A stretch of 64,000 nt of DNA. Source: Streptomyces luteolifulvus. Lineage in GTDB: Bacteria > Actinomycetota > Actinomycetes > Streptomycetales > Streptomycetaceae. Numbering within the stretch: the first letter of the stretch is position 1; the number at the start of each line of letters is the position of its first letter. The notes under the pieces were generated by a model that did not search any database, had not been told where the DNA came from, and saw nothing but the letters and a program-made list of their open reading frames with translations. Position numbers and translations under genes: made by a program. Location of the stretch: NCBI RefSeq assembly GCF_008806595.1, contig NZ_VZRB01000004.1, positions 248,001 to 312,000 on the forward strand, in the 5' to 3' direction. Of this stretch, positions 25,504 to 34,418 are shown one piece after another.

Positions 25504-26652
25504 TCACACCCCGGACGAGACCTCAGTCTTCTCGTCCGAAGGCTTCGCTTTTCCCTCGGCCGCGGCCAGGGCACGGTTGCGGCGCACGGAGGACCAGAAG
25601 GACCAGGCGATCAGGACGACCCCGATGAGGCCGGTGATCACCTCGTTGATCTCGTACTGGATGGTGACCATGAGGATCACGGCCAGCGCGCCGATCGCGT
25701 AGTGGGCGCCGTGCTCCAGGTAGACGTAGTCGTCGAGGGTGCCCTGGCGCACGAGGTAGACGGTCAGCGAACGGACGTACATCGCGCCGATGCCCAGACC
25801 CAGCGCCATCATGACGATGTCGTTGGTGATGGCGAACGCGCCGATCACGCCGTCGAAGGAGAAGGACGCGTCCAGGACCTCCAGGTAGAGGAACATGAAG
25901 AACGCGGCCTTGCCGGCGAGGGCGACGGCCGAGCGTTGCTTGCCGCTGCGCCTGGCCTCTTCCTCCTCCTCGTGCTCGCGTTCCTCCTCCTCTTCGAGTT
26001 TGTCCTCGAAGTAGCCGGAGAGGCCGCCGACGACCATGTAGGTGATCAGGCCCGCGATGCCGGAGATCAGGACCGTCGATGCCTTGTCGACATGCGCTCC
26101 GCCGTGCTGGTGGGCGTGGGTCGCGAAGGTGAAGGACGTGATCAGCAGGACGGTCAGGGCGATGCAGACCGACAGCATGTCGACCTTGCCGAGCTTGGCC
26201 AGCGGGCGCTCCAGCCAGGCGAGCCACTTGATCTCCCGGTCCTCGAAGATGAAGTCGAGGAAGATCATCAGAAGGAACATGCCACCGAACGCGGCGATCG
26301 ACGGGTGGGCGTCCGTCACCAGTTCCTGGTAGCGGTCCTTGTTGTTGAGCGCGAGGTCGACGGCCTCGATGGGCCCCATCTTGGCGCTGACGGCGACGAT
26401 GACGACGGGGAAGACCAGCCGCATGCCGAAGACGGCGATGAGAACACCGATGGTGAGGAAGATCTTCTGCCAGAAGGCATTCATCTTCTTCAGGATTCCG
26501 GCGTTGACCACCGCGTTGTCGAACGACAGCGAGATCTCGAGGATGGAGAGGATCGCGACGATGCCGAAGGCCTCCCACCCCCCGTAGAAGACCGCTGCGA
26601 CCAGGCCGAGCGCGGTGACCGCGAACGACCAGCCGAAGGTTTTCAGAAGCAC
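25504..26652 (-). CDS. DUF475 integral membrane protein (TerC superfamily)
   Basis: 382 residues with about nine to ten membrane segments. The TerC-like acidic membrane motif occurs twice: LEISLSFDNAVVNAGIL near residue 40 and LEVLDASFSFDGVIGAFAI near residue 258, each with Glu/Asp inside the membrane, suited to metal or cation transport. A cytoplasmic loop at about 205-225 is nearly all Glu (EEEEEREHEEEEEARR), and a His-rich THAHQHGGAH loop is on the other face; both could bind metal. The start is the GTG at 26650-26652 with a weak ribosome site. TerC-type proteins have been linked to Mn2+ efflux and to anchoring TerD. Confidence 0.87.
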   Translation of the reverse strand: MLLKTFGWSFAVTALGLVAAVFYGGWEAFGIVAILSILEISLSFDNAVVNAGILKKMNAFWQKIFLTIGVLIAVFGMRLVFPVVIVAVSAKMGPIEAVDLALNNKDRYQELVTDAHPSIAAFGGMFLLMIFLDFIFEDREIKWLAWLERPLAKLGKVDMLSVCIALTVLLITSFTFATHAHQHGGAHVDKASTVLISGIAGLITYMVVGGLSGYFEDKLEEEEEREHEEEEEARRSGKQRSAVALAGKAAFFMFLYLEVLDASFSFDGVIGAFAITNDIVMMALGLGIGAMYVRSLTVYLVRQGTLDDYVYLEHGAHYAIGALAVILMVTIQYEINEVITGLIGVVLIAWSFWSSVRRNRALAAAEGKAKPSDEKTEVSSGV

Positions 26653-26701
26653 TGGCTACCCAATCGTGTGTGTACGGGTCTCCCCCGCGCCGTACTCGGC
26701 T

Positions 26702-27277
26702 TTACGAAACGTTGACCCCAAAGTCTAGAGCGATGCCCCGCAGCCCCGACGCGTACCCCTGCCCCACGGCTCGGAACTTCCATTCGCCCTGGTAGCGGTA
26801 GAGCTCACCGAAAATCATGGCCGTCTCGGTGGAGGCGTCCTCGCTGAGGTCGTAGCGCGCGAGCTCCTGGCCGTCGGCCTGGTTGACGACCCGGATGAAG
26901 GCGTTGCTCACCTGTCCGAAGGTCTGGCCGCGCTCGTCGGCCTGATGGATGGAGACCGGAAAGACGATCTTGTCGCACTGGGCGGGCACCTTGGAGAGAG
27001 CGACGAGCAGCGACTCGTCGTCGCCCTCCCCCTCGCCGGTCAGGTTGTCGCCGGTGTGCTCCACCGAGCCGTCCGGGCTCTTGAGCTGGTTGTAGAAGAC
27101 GAACCACTCATCCCCCAGAACCCGTCCGCCGTTGCACAGCAGTGCGCTGGCGTCCAGGTCGAAGGGGGCTCCGGTGGTGGAGCGCGCGTCCCAGCCCAGC
27201 CCGATCATCACCTGCGTGAGATTCGGAGCGGCCTTGGACAGGGAGACATTGCCTCCCTTGGCGAGCGTGACGCCCAT
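26702..27277 (-). CDS. TerD-family calcium-binding stress protein (copy 1)
   Basis: 191 residues from the ATG at 27275-27277, with AGGGGAGGGACCC upstream. Canonical single TerD domain: [77 protein letters not shown] and [19 protein letters not shown]. The acidic EGEGDDE and DLDAS residues form the two Ca2+ sites known for TerD. It is a close paralogue of the gene upstream at 27376-27951; the pair is a tandem duplication separated by a hairpin. Confidence 0.93.
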   Translation of the reverse strand: MGVTLAKGGNVSLSKAAPNLTQVMIGLGWDARSTTGAPFDLDASALLCNGGRVLGDEWFVFYNQLKSPDGSVEHTGDNLTGEGEGDDESLLVALSKVPAQCDKIVFPVSIHQADERGQTFGQVSNAFIRVVNQADGQELARYDLSEDASTETAMIFGELYRYQGEWKFRAVGQGYASGLRGIALDFGVNVS

Positions 27278-27320
27278 GATGGGTCCCTCCCCTAGGGTGC
27301 TTCTCTGGTTGTCCTGCGCG

Positions 27321-27353
27321 TCCGGCGCCGCACGCAAACGGTGCGGCGCCGGA
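27321..27353 (-). terminator. Perfect hairpin between the two terD genes
   Basis: TCCGGCGCCGCAC (27321-27333) pairs perfectly with GTGCGGCGCCGGA (27341-27353) around a 7-base loop. It lies in the 98-base gap between two same-strand genes. It may partially terminate or stabilise the upstream message and so set unequal expression of the two paralogues. Confidence 0.6.
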
Positions 27354-27375
27354 CGGCGAGACCTTTCGGACGAAC

Positions 27376-27951
27376 TCAGACGTTCACGCCGAAGTCCTGC
27401 GCGATGCCGCGCAGGCCCGAAGCGTAGCCCTGACCGATCGCGCGGAACTTCCATTCCGCACCGTGCCGGTACAGCTCACCGAAGACCATGGCGGTCTCGG
27501 TGGAGGCGTCCTCGGAGAGGTCGTAGCGTGCGATCTCGGCGCCGCCGGCCTGGTTCACCACGCGGATGAACGCGTTGCGGACCTGGCCGAAGGACTGCTG
27601 CCGGTTCTCGGCGTCGTAGATCGACACCGGGAAGACGATCTTCTCGATGTCGGCCGGGACGCCCGCGAGGTTGACCTTGATCTGCTCGTCGTCGCCCTCG
27701 CCCTCACCGGTGAGGTTGTCACCGGTGTGCTCGACCGAGCCGTCCGGGCTCTTGAGGTTGTTGAAGAAGACGAAGTTCGCGTCGTTGCCGACCTTGCCCT
27801 CGGCATTCGTCAGCAGTGCGCTGGCGTCGAGGTCGAAGTCGGTGCCGGTCGTGGTGCGGACGTCCCACCCCAGACCGACGATGACCGCGGTCAGGCCAGG
27901 GGCCTCCTTGGTCAGCGATACGTTGCCGCCCTTGCTGAGGCTGACTCCCAC
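27376..27951 (-). CDS. TerD-family calcium-binding stress protein (copy 2)
   Basis: 191 residues. All TerD features are intact: [97 protein letters not shown] and [18 protein letters not shown]. It is the same length as the neighbouring TerD and very similar throughout, so the two arose by duplication. It is probably first in a leftward run: terD, terD, DUF475, terA-like. Likely induced by envelope or oxidative stress, but no specific operator is recognised in the 113-base gap upstream. Confidence 0.93.
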   Translation of the reverse strand: MGVSLSKGGNVSLTKEAPGLTAVIVGLGWDVRTTTGTDFDLDASALLTNAEGKVGNDANFVFFNNLKSPDGSVEHTGDNLTGEGEGDDEQIKVNLAGVPADIEKIVFPVSIYDAENRQQSFGQVRNAFIRVVNQAGGAEIARYDLSEDASTETAMVFGELYRHGAEWKFRAIGQGYASGLRGIAQDFGVNV

Positions 27952-28064
27952 GAGTCCTCCATTGGTGTCCAGGGGCGGGGAGCCCCGCCATGCGATTTCT
28001 ATCGGATCAACGAGTCGATCCTAGTGACGGGTTCCCGTACTACGCAGGCCTTGGACCTGAAGAA

Positions 28065-28523
28065 TCACAGGGTGTCGAGCGCCTTGACGTACTCGTCGAG
28101 GTCACGCGCGTCCGGCAGACCGTTGACGACGGTCCAGCGCACGACGCCCTCCTTGTCGATGACGAAGGTCCCGCGCACCGCGCAGCCCTTGTCCTCGTCG
28201 AACACTCCGTACGCGCGCGAGGTCTCGCCGTGCGGCCAGAAGTCGGACAGCAGCGGGTACTCCAGGCCCTCCTGCTCGGCGAAGACCCGCAGGGTGTGGA
28301 TGGAGTCGTTGGAGACGGCGAGCACCTGGGTGTCACGGTCGGAGAACTTCGGCAGGTTGTCGCGCACCTCGCACAGCTCACCCGTGCACACGCCGGTGAA
28401 GGCGAAGGGGTAGAAGAGCAGCACGACGTTCTGGTCACCGCGGAAGTCCGACAGCTTCACGGTCCGGCCGTGGTTGTCCTTGAGTTCGAAGTCGGGGGCC
28501 TTGTCGCCGACCTGGATCGCCAT
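28065..28523 (-). CDS. Peroxiredoxin (AhpE/BCP-like thiol peroxidase)
   Basis: 152 residues. N-terminal [19 protein letters not shown], then the peroxidatic site [13 protein letters not shown] with Cys46 and a second Cys51 five residues later. Cys114 in DKGCAVRG could also resolve. The conserved Arg near [11 protein letters not shown] and the GVVR-like VVRWTVVN strand are present. It reduces hydroperoxides with a thiol donor. The spacing resembles actinobacterial AhpE, which acts as a one-Cys enzyme using mycothiol. It sits between the terD genes and DUF3052 on the same strand, suiting an oxidative-stress neighbourhood beside aceE. Confidence 0.92.
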   Translation of the reverse strand: MAIQVGDKAPDFELKDNHGRTVKLSDFRGDQNVVLLFYPFAFTGVCTGELCEVRDNLPKFSDRDTQVLAVSNDSIHTLRVFAEQEGLEYPLLSDFWPHGETSRAYGVFDEDKGCAVRGTFVIDKEGVVRWTVVNGLPDARDLDEYVKALDTL

Positions 28524-28641
28524 GGTCCTGAATGTCCCTTCGGTGAGGCCGTTCGGGTGGTGGGACCACCCTACGCAGCGATCACCCAGAACCCACGGAC
28601 GGGCCGACCGAAGCCGGCCCGTCGGGCGGTTCGCAGGAGGG

Positions 28642-29079
28642 TCACCTCTTGGACTTGGCCGCCTTCGGCGTCACCAGCCGGCTGCCGCTCCAGTCCTTGC
28701 CGACGCTGACACTCTTGGACGCGGACAGCCCCGCCGTCGTCGCGGCTTCGGAGATGTCACTCGGCTCGACATAGCCGTCGCGGCCGGTCTTCGGCGTCAG
28801 CAGCAGGATCGAGCCGCCCTCTTCGATGTACGTGATGGCGTCCACCAGCACATCGGTCAGATCGCCGTCCTCATCGCGGAACCACAGCACAACGGCGTCG
28901 GCGACGTCGTCGTATTCCTCGTCCACGAGGTCGCTGCCGATGACTTCCTCAATGGCCTCGCGGAGTTCCTGGTCTACGTCGTCGTCGTAGCCGATCTCCT
29001 GGACCACCTGCTCGGGCTGGAACCCCAGCCTGACGGCAGGGTTCGTCCGCTCCTCCGCGTGGTCCGCGGTCGCGCTCAC
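28642..29079 (-). CDS. DUF3052 family protein
   Basis: 145 residues. The start is the GTG at 29077-29079, preceded by AGGAGG six bases upstream; an ATG 18 bases earlier lacks such a site. It is very acidic ([36 protein letters not shown]) with a C-terminal [18 protein letters not shown] motif diagnostic of DUF3052. The family is actinobacterial and repeatedly sits next to the pyruvate dehydrogenase E1 gene aceE, including in mycobacteria, but its role is unknown. It may be an RNA-polymerase- or PDH-associated regulator; that is only inference. Confidence 0.87.
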   Translation of the reverse strand: MSATADHAEERTNPAVRLGFQPEQVVQEIGYDDDVDQELREAIEEVIGSDLVDEEYDDVADAVVLWFRDEDGDLTDVLVDAITYIEEGGSILLLTPKTGRDGYVEPSDISEAATTAGLSASKSVSVGKDWSGSRLVTPKAAKSKR

Positions 29080-29443
29080 GGGTTGCCTCCTGATCATGTC
29101 TTGGTGAGTATCTCAGCCACGCGCGTGCGCGAAGCATTGGCCGTAGTCCACACGGGCGGGGCGGATCGCGCAAGTACCCGGCCGTTCAGACCGCCGAAAC
29201 GGTGACGATCCCGGCCGTGTCGCCGCAACTCCAGGCACGTTGCCCCGTTCCAGGGTGATGCACACCACACCTTTCTGCCCTGTTTGTGTGTTTGGGAACC
29301 AGGAGTCCCGGCGCAGATCCTGGTTACCCCGCAGTAGAGATGACGTTTGACCTCCCGAGGTACACGATGGGGAACGGCGCAGGCATATCGAATCCCTCTG
29401 GGGAAACCTCGCAAAAGCAGCCCTCTGACAGGTAAGGAACAGC
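29080..29443. promoter_or_regulatory. Divergent promoter region of DUF3052 and aceE with an inverted repeat
   Basis: This 364-base gap holds no credible gene. It contains AACCAGGA (29297-29304) and TCCTGGTT (29318-29325), perfect 8-base inverted arms 13 bases apart, about 120 bases before the aceE start. A TTTGACC hexamer-like site lies near 29346. The arms could be an operator or an RNA hairpin controlling aceE. No ribosome-switch class is recognised. Confidence 0.45.
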
Positions 29444-32176
29444 GTGGCTTCCGGATCCGATCGCAACCCGATCATCATTGGCGGCCTTCCGAGTCAGGTT
29501 CCTGACTTCGATCCCGAAGAGACGCAGGAGTGGCTCGACTCCCTCGACGCCGCCGTGGACGAGCGCGGCCGGGAGCGGGCCCGCTATCTGATGCTGCGGC
29601 TGATCGAGCGGGCCCGCGAGAAGCGTGTGGCCGTGCCCGAGATGCGCAGCACGGACTACGTCAACACGATCCCCACCAAGAGCGAGCCGTTCTTCCCCGG
29701 CAACGAGGAGATCGAGCGGAGGATCCTCAACGCGACCCGCTGGAACGCGGCCGTGATGGTCTCGCGCGCCCAGCGGCCGGGGATCGGCGTCGGCGGTCAC
29801 ATCGCCACCTTCGCCTCCTCCGCCTCCCTCTACGACGTGGGCTTCAACCATTTCTTCCGGGGCAAGGACGAGGGCGACGGCGGCGACCAGGTCTTCTTCC
29901 AGGGCCATGCCTCGCCGGGCATCTACGCGCGCGCGTTCCTGCTGGACCGGCTGAGCGAGCAGAACCTGGACGCGTTCCGCCAGGAGAAGTCGAAGGCGCC
30001 GCACGGGCTGTCCTCGTACCCGCACCCGCGGCTGATGCCGGAGTTCTGGGAGTTCCCCACCGTGTCGATGGGCCTCGGGCCGATCGGCGCGATCTACCAG
30101 GCGCGGATGAACCGCTACATGAACGCGCGCGGGATCGCGGACACCTCCAGGTCGCATGTGTGGGCGTTCCTCGGCGACGGCGAGATGGACGAGCCCGAGT
30201 CGCTCGGCCAGCTGTCCATCGCCGCGCGCGAGGGCCTGGACAACCTCACCTTCGTCGTCAACTGCAACCTGCAGCGGCTCGACGGCCCGGTGCGCGGCAA
30301 CGGCAAGGTCATCCAGGAGCTGGAGTCGATCTTCCGGGGCGCCGGCTGGAACGTGATCAAGCTGATCTGGGACCGCTCCTGGGACCCGCTGCTGGCGCAG
30401 GACCGGGACGGAATCCTGGTCAACAAGATGAACACCACGCCGGACGGCCAGTTCCAGACGTACGCCACCGAGACCGGCGCCTACATCCGGCAGCACTTCT
30501 TCGGCGACGACCACCGGCTGCGCACGATGGTCGAGCACATGACCGACGACCAGATCCTGCACCTGGGCCGCGGCGGTCACGACCACCGGAAGATCTACGC
30601 GGCGTTCAAGGCGGCCAAGGAGCACAAGGGCCAGCCGACGGTCATCCTGGCCAAGACCATCAAGGGCTGGACGCTGGGCCCGAACTTCGAGGGCCGTAAC
30701 GCGACCCATCAGATGAAGAAGCTGACGGTCGACGACCTCAAGGGCTTCCGGGACCGTCTGCACCTGCCGATCTCCGACAAGGAGCTGGAGTCCGGCGCGC
30801 CGCCGTACTACCACCCGGGCCGGGACACCGAGGAGATCCAGTACATGCACGACCGGCGCAAGGGGCTCGGCGGGTACGTCCCGACGCGTGTCGTGCGCGC
30901 CAAGCCGCTCGCGCTGCCCGAGGACAAGACGTACGCGACCGTGAAGAAGGGGACGGGCCAGCAGTCGATCGCGACGACCATGGCCTTTGTGCGCCTGCTC
31001 AAGGACCTCATGCGGGACAAGGAGCTCGGCAAGCGGTTCGTGCTGATCGCGCCGGACGAGTACCGCACGTTCGGCATGGACTCCTTCTTCCCGAGCGCGA
31101 AGATCTACAACCCGCTGGGCCAGCAGTACGAGGCCGTGGACCGGGATCTACTGCTCGCCTACAAGGAGTCGCCGACCGGGCAGATGCTGCACGACGGCAT
31201 CTCGGAGGCCGGCTGCACGGCCTCGCTGATCGCGGCGGGCTCGGCGTACGCCACGCACGGCGAGCCGCTGATCCCGGTGTACGTCTTCTACTCGATGTTC
31301 GGTTTCCAGCGCACGGGCGACCAGTTCTGGCAGATGTCCGACCAGCTGGCGCGCGGTTTCGTCCTTGGTGCGACCGCCGGCCGTACGACGCTGACCGGTG
31401 AGGGTCTCCAGCACGCGGACGGCCACTCGCAGCTGCTCGCCTCGACCAACCCGGGCTGTGTGGCGTACGACCCGGCGTTCGCGTTCGAGATCGCCCACAT
31501 CGTGAAGGACGGGCTGCGCCGGATGTACGGGCCGGACAGCGAGGACGTCTTCTACTACCTCACCGTCTACAACGAGCCCATCCAGCACCCGGCCGAGCCG
31601 GAGAACGTGGACGCCGAGGGCATCGTCAAGGGCCTGTACCGGTACAGCGAGGGCACCTCGGGGTCGATCCCCGCACAGGTCATGGCCTCGGGCGTGGCCG
31701 TGCCGTGGGCGATCGAGGCGCAGCGGATCCTCGCCGAGGAGTGGAACGTACGCGCCGACGTGTGGTCGGCGACCTCGTGGAACGAGCTGCGGCGCGAGGC
31801 GGTCGCGGTGGAGCAGCACAATCTGCTCCACCCCGAGGAGGAGCAGCGCGTGCCCTATGTGACGCGCAAGCTCAGCGGGGTCCAGGGGCCGTTCGTCGCC
31901 GTGTCCGACTGGATGCGGTCGGTGCCGGACCAGATCGCGCGGTGGGTGCCGGGCACGTACCAATCGCTCGGCGCCGACGGGTTCGGGTTCGCGGACACCC
32001 GCGGTGCGGCGCGGCGCTTCTTCCACATCGACGCGCAGTCGATCGTGGTCGCGGTGCTGACCGAACTGGCGAAGGAGGGGAAGGTGGACCGGTCCGTGCT
32101 GAAGCAGGCGATCGACCGGTACCAGCTCCTCGACGTCTCCGCGGCCGATCCGGGAGCCGCGGGCGGCGACGCGTAG
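29444..32176 (+). CDS. aceE: Pyruvate dehydrogenase E1 component, homodimeric type
   Basis: 910 residues from the GTG at 29444, with AGGTAAGGAA upstream. It is a full-length AceE that decarboxylates pyruvate with thiamine diphosphate and passes the acetyl group to E2 lipoyl domains. The ThDP/Mg2+ motif is [10 protein letters not shown] (about 244-253) continuing to [20 protein letters not shown]. Active-site His residues lie in [17 protein letters not shown] and FFQGHASPG. The C-terminal domain has [16 protein letters not shown]-like sequence ([19 protein letters not shown]). The gene is monocistronic, followed by a hairpin; E2 and E3 are not in this window. Confidence 0.97.
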   Translation: MASGSDRNPIIIGGLPSQVPDFDPEETQEWLDSLDAAVDERGRERARYLMLRLIERAREKRVAVPEMRSTDYVNTIPTKSEPFFPGNEEIERRILNATRWNAAVMVSRAQRPGIGVGGHIATFASSASLYDVGFNHFFRGKDEGDGGDQVFFQGHASPGIYARAFLLDRLSEQNLDAFRQEKSKAPHGLSSYPHPRLMPEFWEFPTVSMGLGPIGAIYQARMNRYMNARGIADTSRSHVWAFLGDGEMDEPESLGQLSIAAREGLDNLTFVVNCNLQRLDGPVRGNGKVIQELESIFRGAGWNVIKLIWDRSWDPLLAQDRDGILVNKMNTTPDGQFQTYATETGAYIRQHFFGDDHRLRTMVEHMTDDQILHLGRGGHDHRKIYAAFKAAKEHKGQPTVILAKTIKGWTLGPNFEGRNATHQMKKLTVDDLKGFRDRLHLPISDKELESGAPPYYHPGRDTEEIQYMHDRRKGLGGYVPTRVVRAKPLALPEDKTYATVKKGTGQQSIATTMAFVRLLKDLMRDKELGKRFVLIAPDEYRTFGMDSFFPSAKIYNPLGQQYEAVDRDLLLAYKESPTGQMLHDGISEAGCTASLIAAGSAYATHGEPLIPVYVFYSMFGFQRTGDQFWQMSDQLARGFVLGATAGRTTLTGEGLQHADGHSQLLASTNPGCVAYDPAFAFEIAHIVKDGLRRMYGPDSEDVFYYLTVYNEPIQHPAEPENVDAEGIVKGLYRYSEGTSGSIPAQVMASGVAVPWAIEAQRILAEEWNVRADVWSATSWNELRREAVAVEQHNLLHPEEEQRVPYVTRKLSGVQGPFVAVSDWMRSVPDQIARWVPGTYQSLGADGFGFADTRGAARRFFHIDAQSIVVAVLTELAKEGKVDRSVLKQAIDRYQLLDVSAADPGAAGGDA

Positions 32177-32201
32177 CGCGCGGTACACCGGTGCGCCGAC
32201 C

Positions 32202-32230
32202 GGCGGCGGGGCTCTCTGGGCTCCGCCGCC
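32202..32230 (+). terminator. Hairpin after aceE
   Basis: GGCGGCGGGGC (32202-32212) pairs with GCTCCGCCGCC (32220-32230), 11 pairs with one G-T, around a 7-base loop, 26 bases after the aceE stop. It is a probable terminator without U-tract. Confidence 0.6.
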
Positions 32231-32256
32231 CTTCACACGTTCCTTACGATGCGGGC

Positions 32257-32994
32257 ATGGAGGAACAATCGGCGCAGGCCCGGTGGGAGCAGCGCACCCA
32301 ACGGCCTCTGATGGCACTCGCCGTGGCGTTCGCGGTCGCGTACGCGGTGCCGATCGTGGACAGTTCGGCGGGCAAGACGCTGACGGTCGGGTGCACGGCG
32401 GTCGAGTGGGTGGTGTGGGCGGCGTTCGCCGTGGACTACATGGTGCGGCTCGCTCTCGCGGAGCAGCGCAAGGAGTTCGTACGGACGCACTGGCTGGACC
32501 TGTGTGCGGTGGTGCTGCCGCTGCTTCAGCCGTTGCGGCTGCTGCGGCTGGTCTCCACGCTGCTGCTGGTGCAGCGGAGGGCACGGATGGCCTCGCAGAT
32601 CCGGCTGACCACGTATGTCGCCGGGGCGGTGGTGGGGCTGCTGATGTTCGGGTCGCTGGCGGTGCTGTCCGTGGAGCGGGAGTCGCCGGACGGGAACATC
32701 CGGACGCTGGGTGACGCGGTGTGGTGGTCGTTTACGACGATGACGACCGTGGGGTACGGGGATCATGCGCCGACCACCGGGCTGGGGCGGATGATCGCGG
32801 TGGGGCTGATGCTCTCCGGGATCGCGCTGCTGGGTGTGGTGACCGCGAACATCGCCGCATGGTTCATCGCGCGGTTCGAGAAGGACGATGTGGAGGAGCG
32901 GCGCCAGACGGAGGCGATCCGGGTGCTGACGGAGGAGGTCCGGGCCCTCCGGGCGGAGGTGGCGGCCTTGCGGGAGGGCTCGGTCAGCCGCTGA
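32257..32994 (+). CDS. Small voltage-gated-type potassium channel
   Basis: 245 residues from the ATG at 32257. It has six membrane segments like a Kv subunit: S1 at about 18-36, S2 near 48-66, S3 near 80-90, then QPLRLLRLVSTLLL (91-104), a short, weakly charged S4. The pore helix and selectivity filter are WWSFTTMTTVGYGD, with TVGYG at 164-168, then S6. The C-terminal cytoplasmic helix EAIRVLTEEVRALRAEVAALRE is a coiled coil that probably tetramerises the channel. Having only three Arg in S4, it may sense voltage poorly. It conducts K+ across the cell membrane. Alone, 80 bases after aceE. Confidence 0.9.
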   Translation: MEEQSAQARWEQRTQRPLMALAVAFAVAYAVPIVDSSAGKTLTVGCTAVEWVVWAAFAVDYMVRLALAEQRKEFVRTHWLDLCAVVLPLLQPLRLLRLVSTLLLVQRRARMASQIRLTTYVAGAVVGLLMFGSLAVLSVERESPDGNIRTLGDAVWWSFTTMTTVGYGDHAPTTGLGRMIAVGLMLSGIALLGVVTANIAAWFIARFEKDDVEERRQTEAIRVLTEEVRALRAEVAALREGSVSR

Positions 32995-32999
32995 GCCCG

Positions 33000-33735
33000 G
33001 GTTGGTTCGGGGCGTGCGTTGGGGCCCGGGGGCACTTCTGGGGTGGGTGGGTCGTGGCCCGGGGGGCGCTGCTGAGGTGGGTGGCTGATGCCCCGGGGCG
33101 CTGCCGGGGGTGGGTCGCGCGGCGCGGCGCCGACGGGGCGCCGCCCACCCTTGGGAGGGGGCCGCCCCAGCGGCACGACTGCCTGCGGTGTACGGCCCTC
33201 CCCGGTCGCCGACGTCGGCCCCTCGGCTTGCGGCGCCTCCGGCCCGCATCCGCGGGCCCCGGCCCGGGCACGGTCACCGGACTCCAACCCTCCCCGGCCC
33301 GCGCCATCGCCCCGCGGCCCGCGGCACCTCCCGCCGACCCGCGGCCCACGTCATCACAAGCACGGCTGACCCGCGGCCTGCGGCATCGCCAACGTCGGCG
33401 TCGCCTTGCCGCGCCTCCGGCCCCCATCCCGGCATCCGCGGGCCCCGGCCCGGACACGGTCACCGGACTGCAGCCGTCCCCGGCCCGCGCCATCCATCCC
33501 TCAGCCCACCCTCGGTCCACCCTCGACCCGCGGCGCCTCCCGCCTGCCCGCGGCCCACGTCACCGCAAGCACGGTCGGCCCGCGGCCCGCGGATTTCGCT
33601 GACGGCGCGCCGCCCCCCTCCGGCAGCGCGCCGTAGCGTCGGGCGTCACTGTGGCCCGCGGCGTGTGCCGGAGGGGAGGGATCTTTAGCGTTGTCACCCT
33701 GATAGGCGAACTCCGCTTCCCTCGGCCGGTGTTCG
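33000..33735. repeat. GC-rich non-coding gap with an imperfect ~190-bp direct duplication
   Basis: No credible gene. From about 33225 to 33405 and again from about 33408 to 33600 the same order of blocks recurs: CGCCTCCGGCCC, ATCCGCGGGCCCCGGCCCGG, CACGGTCACCGGACT, CCCCGGCCCGCGCCATC, then CCGCGGCCCACGTCA and CACAAGCACGG or CGCAAGCACGG. The 60-base core around CACGGTCACCGGACT is almost identical (33251-33310 and 33437-33497). Long open frames here come from the base composition. Confidence 0.6.
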
Positions 33736-34180
33736 TCAGATGTACGCGGCGCCCGCGCCCGCCTCCGCGTTCTTGCCGCGCTTGGTGAGCAGCGCGACCC
33801 CGACCGCGACGACCGCGACCGCGGCGGCGACCAGGGACGCCAGGCTCATGCCGGAGATGAACGTGCCGTGGGCGACGTCCGTGATCTTCGCGGCGATCGC
33901 CTCGGGCGTGCCCTTGGCCACCGGTGCCACACCGACCTGGACGGCCTCCGAGGCCTGGCCGAGCTGGGCGGGGGTGAGCTGAGGGAGACCCGCTTCGTTC
34001 CAGTTGCCCGGGAGGTCGCTGTCGACCTTGGAGGCCATCACGGCGCCCAGGACGGCCGTGCCGAGGCTGCCGCCGATCTGCATCGCGGCCTGCTGGAGAC
34101 CGCCGGCGACACCGGAGAGCTCCATCGGGGCGTTGCCGACGATGACCTCGGTGGCGCCGACCATGACGGGCGCGAGGCCG
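33736..34180 (-). pseudogene. C-terminal remnant of a DHA2 MFS exporter
   Basis: On the minus strand the last ~150 residues of a DHA2 drug exporter are intact: APVMVGATEVIVGN, SGVAGGLQQAAMQIGGSLG, TAVLGAVMASKVDSDLP and a final membrane helix before KRGKNAEAGAG. Everything before GLAPVMVG (about ten membrane segments) is missing. The frame continues upstream only as the unrelated stretch MASTLKSSPTDHIRSVTRI up to 34266, which lies antisense to a second gene fragment. A translated product would lack the transport core, so I call it a pseudogene. Confidence 0.8.
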
Positions 34181-34336
34181 CGGCTGGTGGTGGCCGTCTT
34201 CAGTGGCGTGATCCGGGTCACCGAGCGGATGTGGTCCGTGGGGGACGACTTCAGCGTCGAGGCCATGCGCGAGCTGACGAAGTCGTACCTCGACCAGGTG
34301 AGTCCGCCCCTTCTGGGGAACTGGCGTACGACTTGA
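34181..34336 (+). pseudogene. C-terminal fragment of an unidentified gene, 5' end lost
   Basis: The plus strand here has strong third-position GC coding signal and reads VFSGVIRVTERMWSVGDD, then SVEAMRELTKSYLDQV, to a stop at 34336. No start belongs to it, and upstream the frame enters the antisense of the exporter fragment. I cannot name the family. The orientation, back-to-back with an exporter whose 5' end is also gone, suggests the exporter's divergent regulator, but this is inference. Confidence 0.5.
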
Positions 34337-34418
34337 GGGCATTGTCACCTGAACTCAAACGTGATCCCCGTCACTTGGTTAACGCGAGACCCGGCCGTTC
34401 TCCTAGTGTGTCCTTTCA

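Noticed and set aside
29324-30850. A 508-codon minus-strand open frame opposite aceE
   Set aside because: Antisense shadow of aceE; composition is that of reversed high-GC codons.
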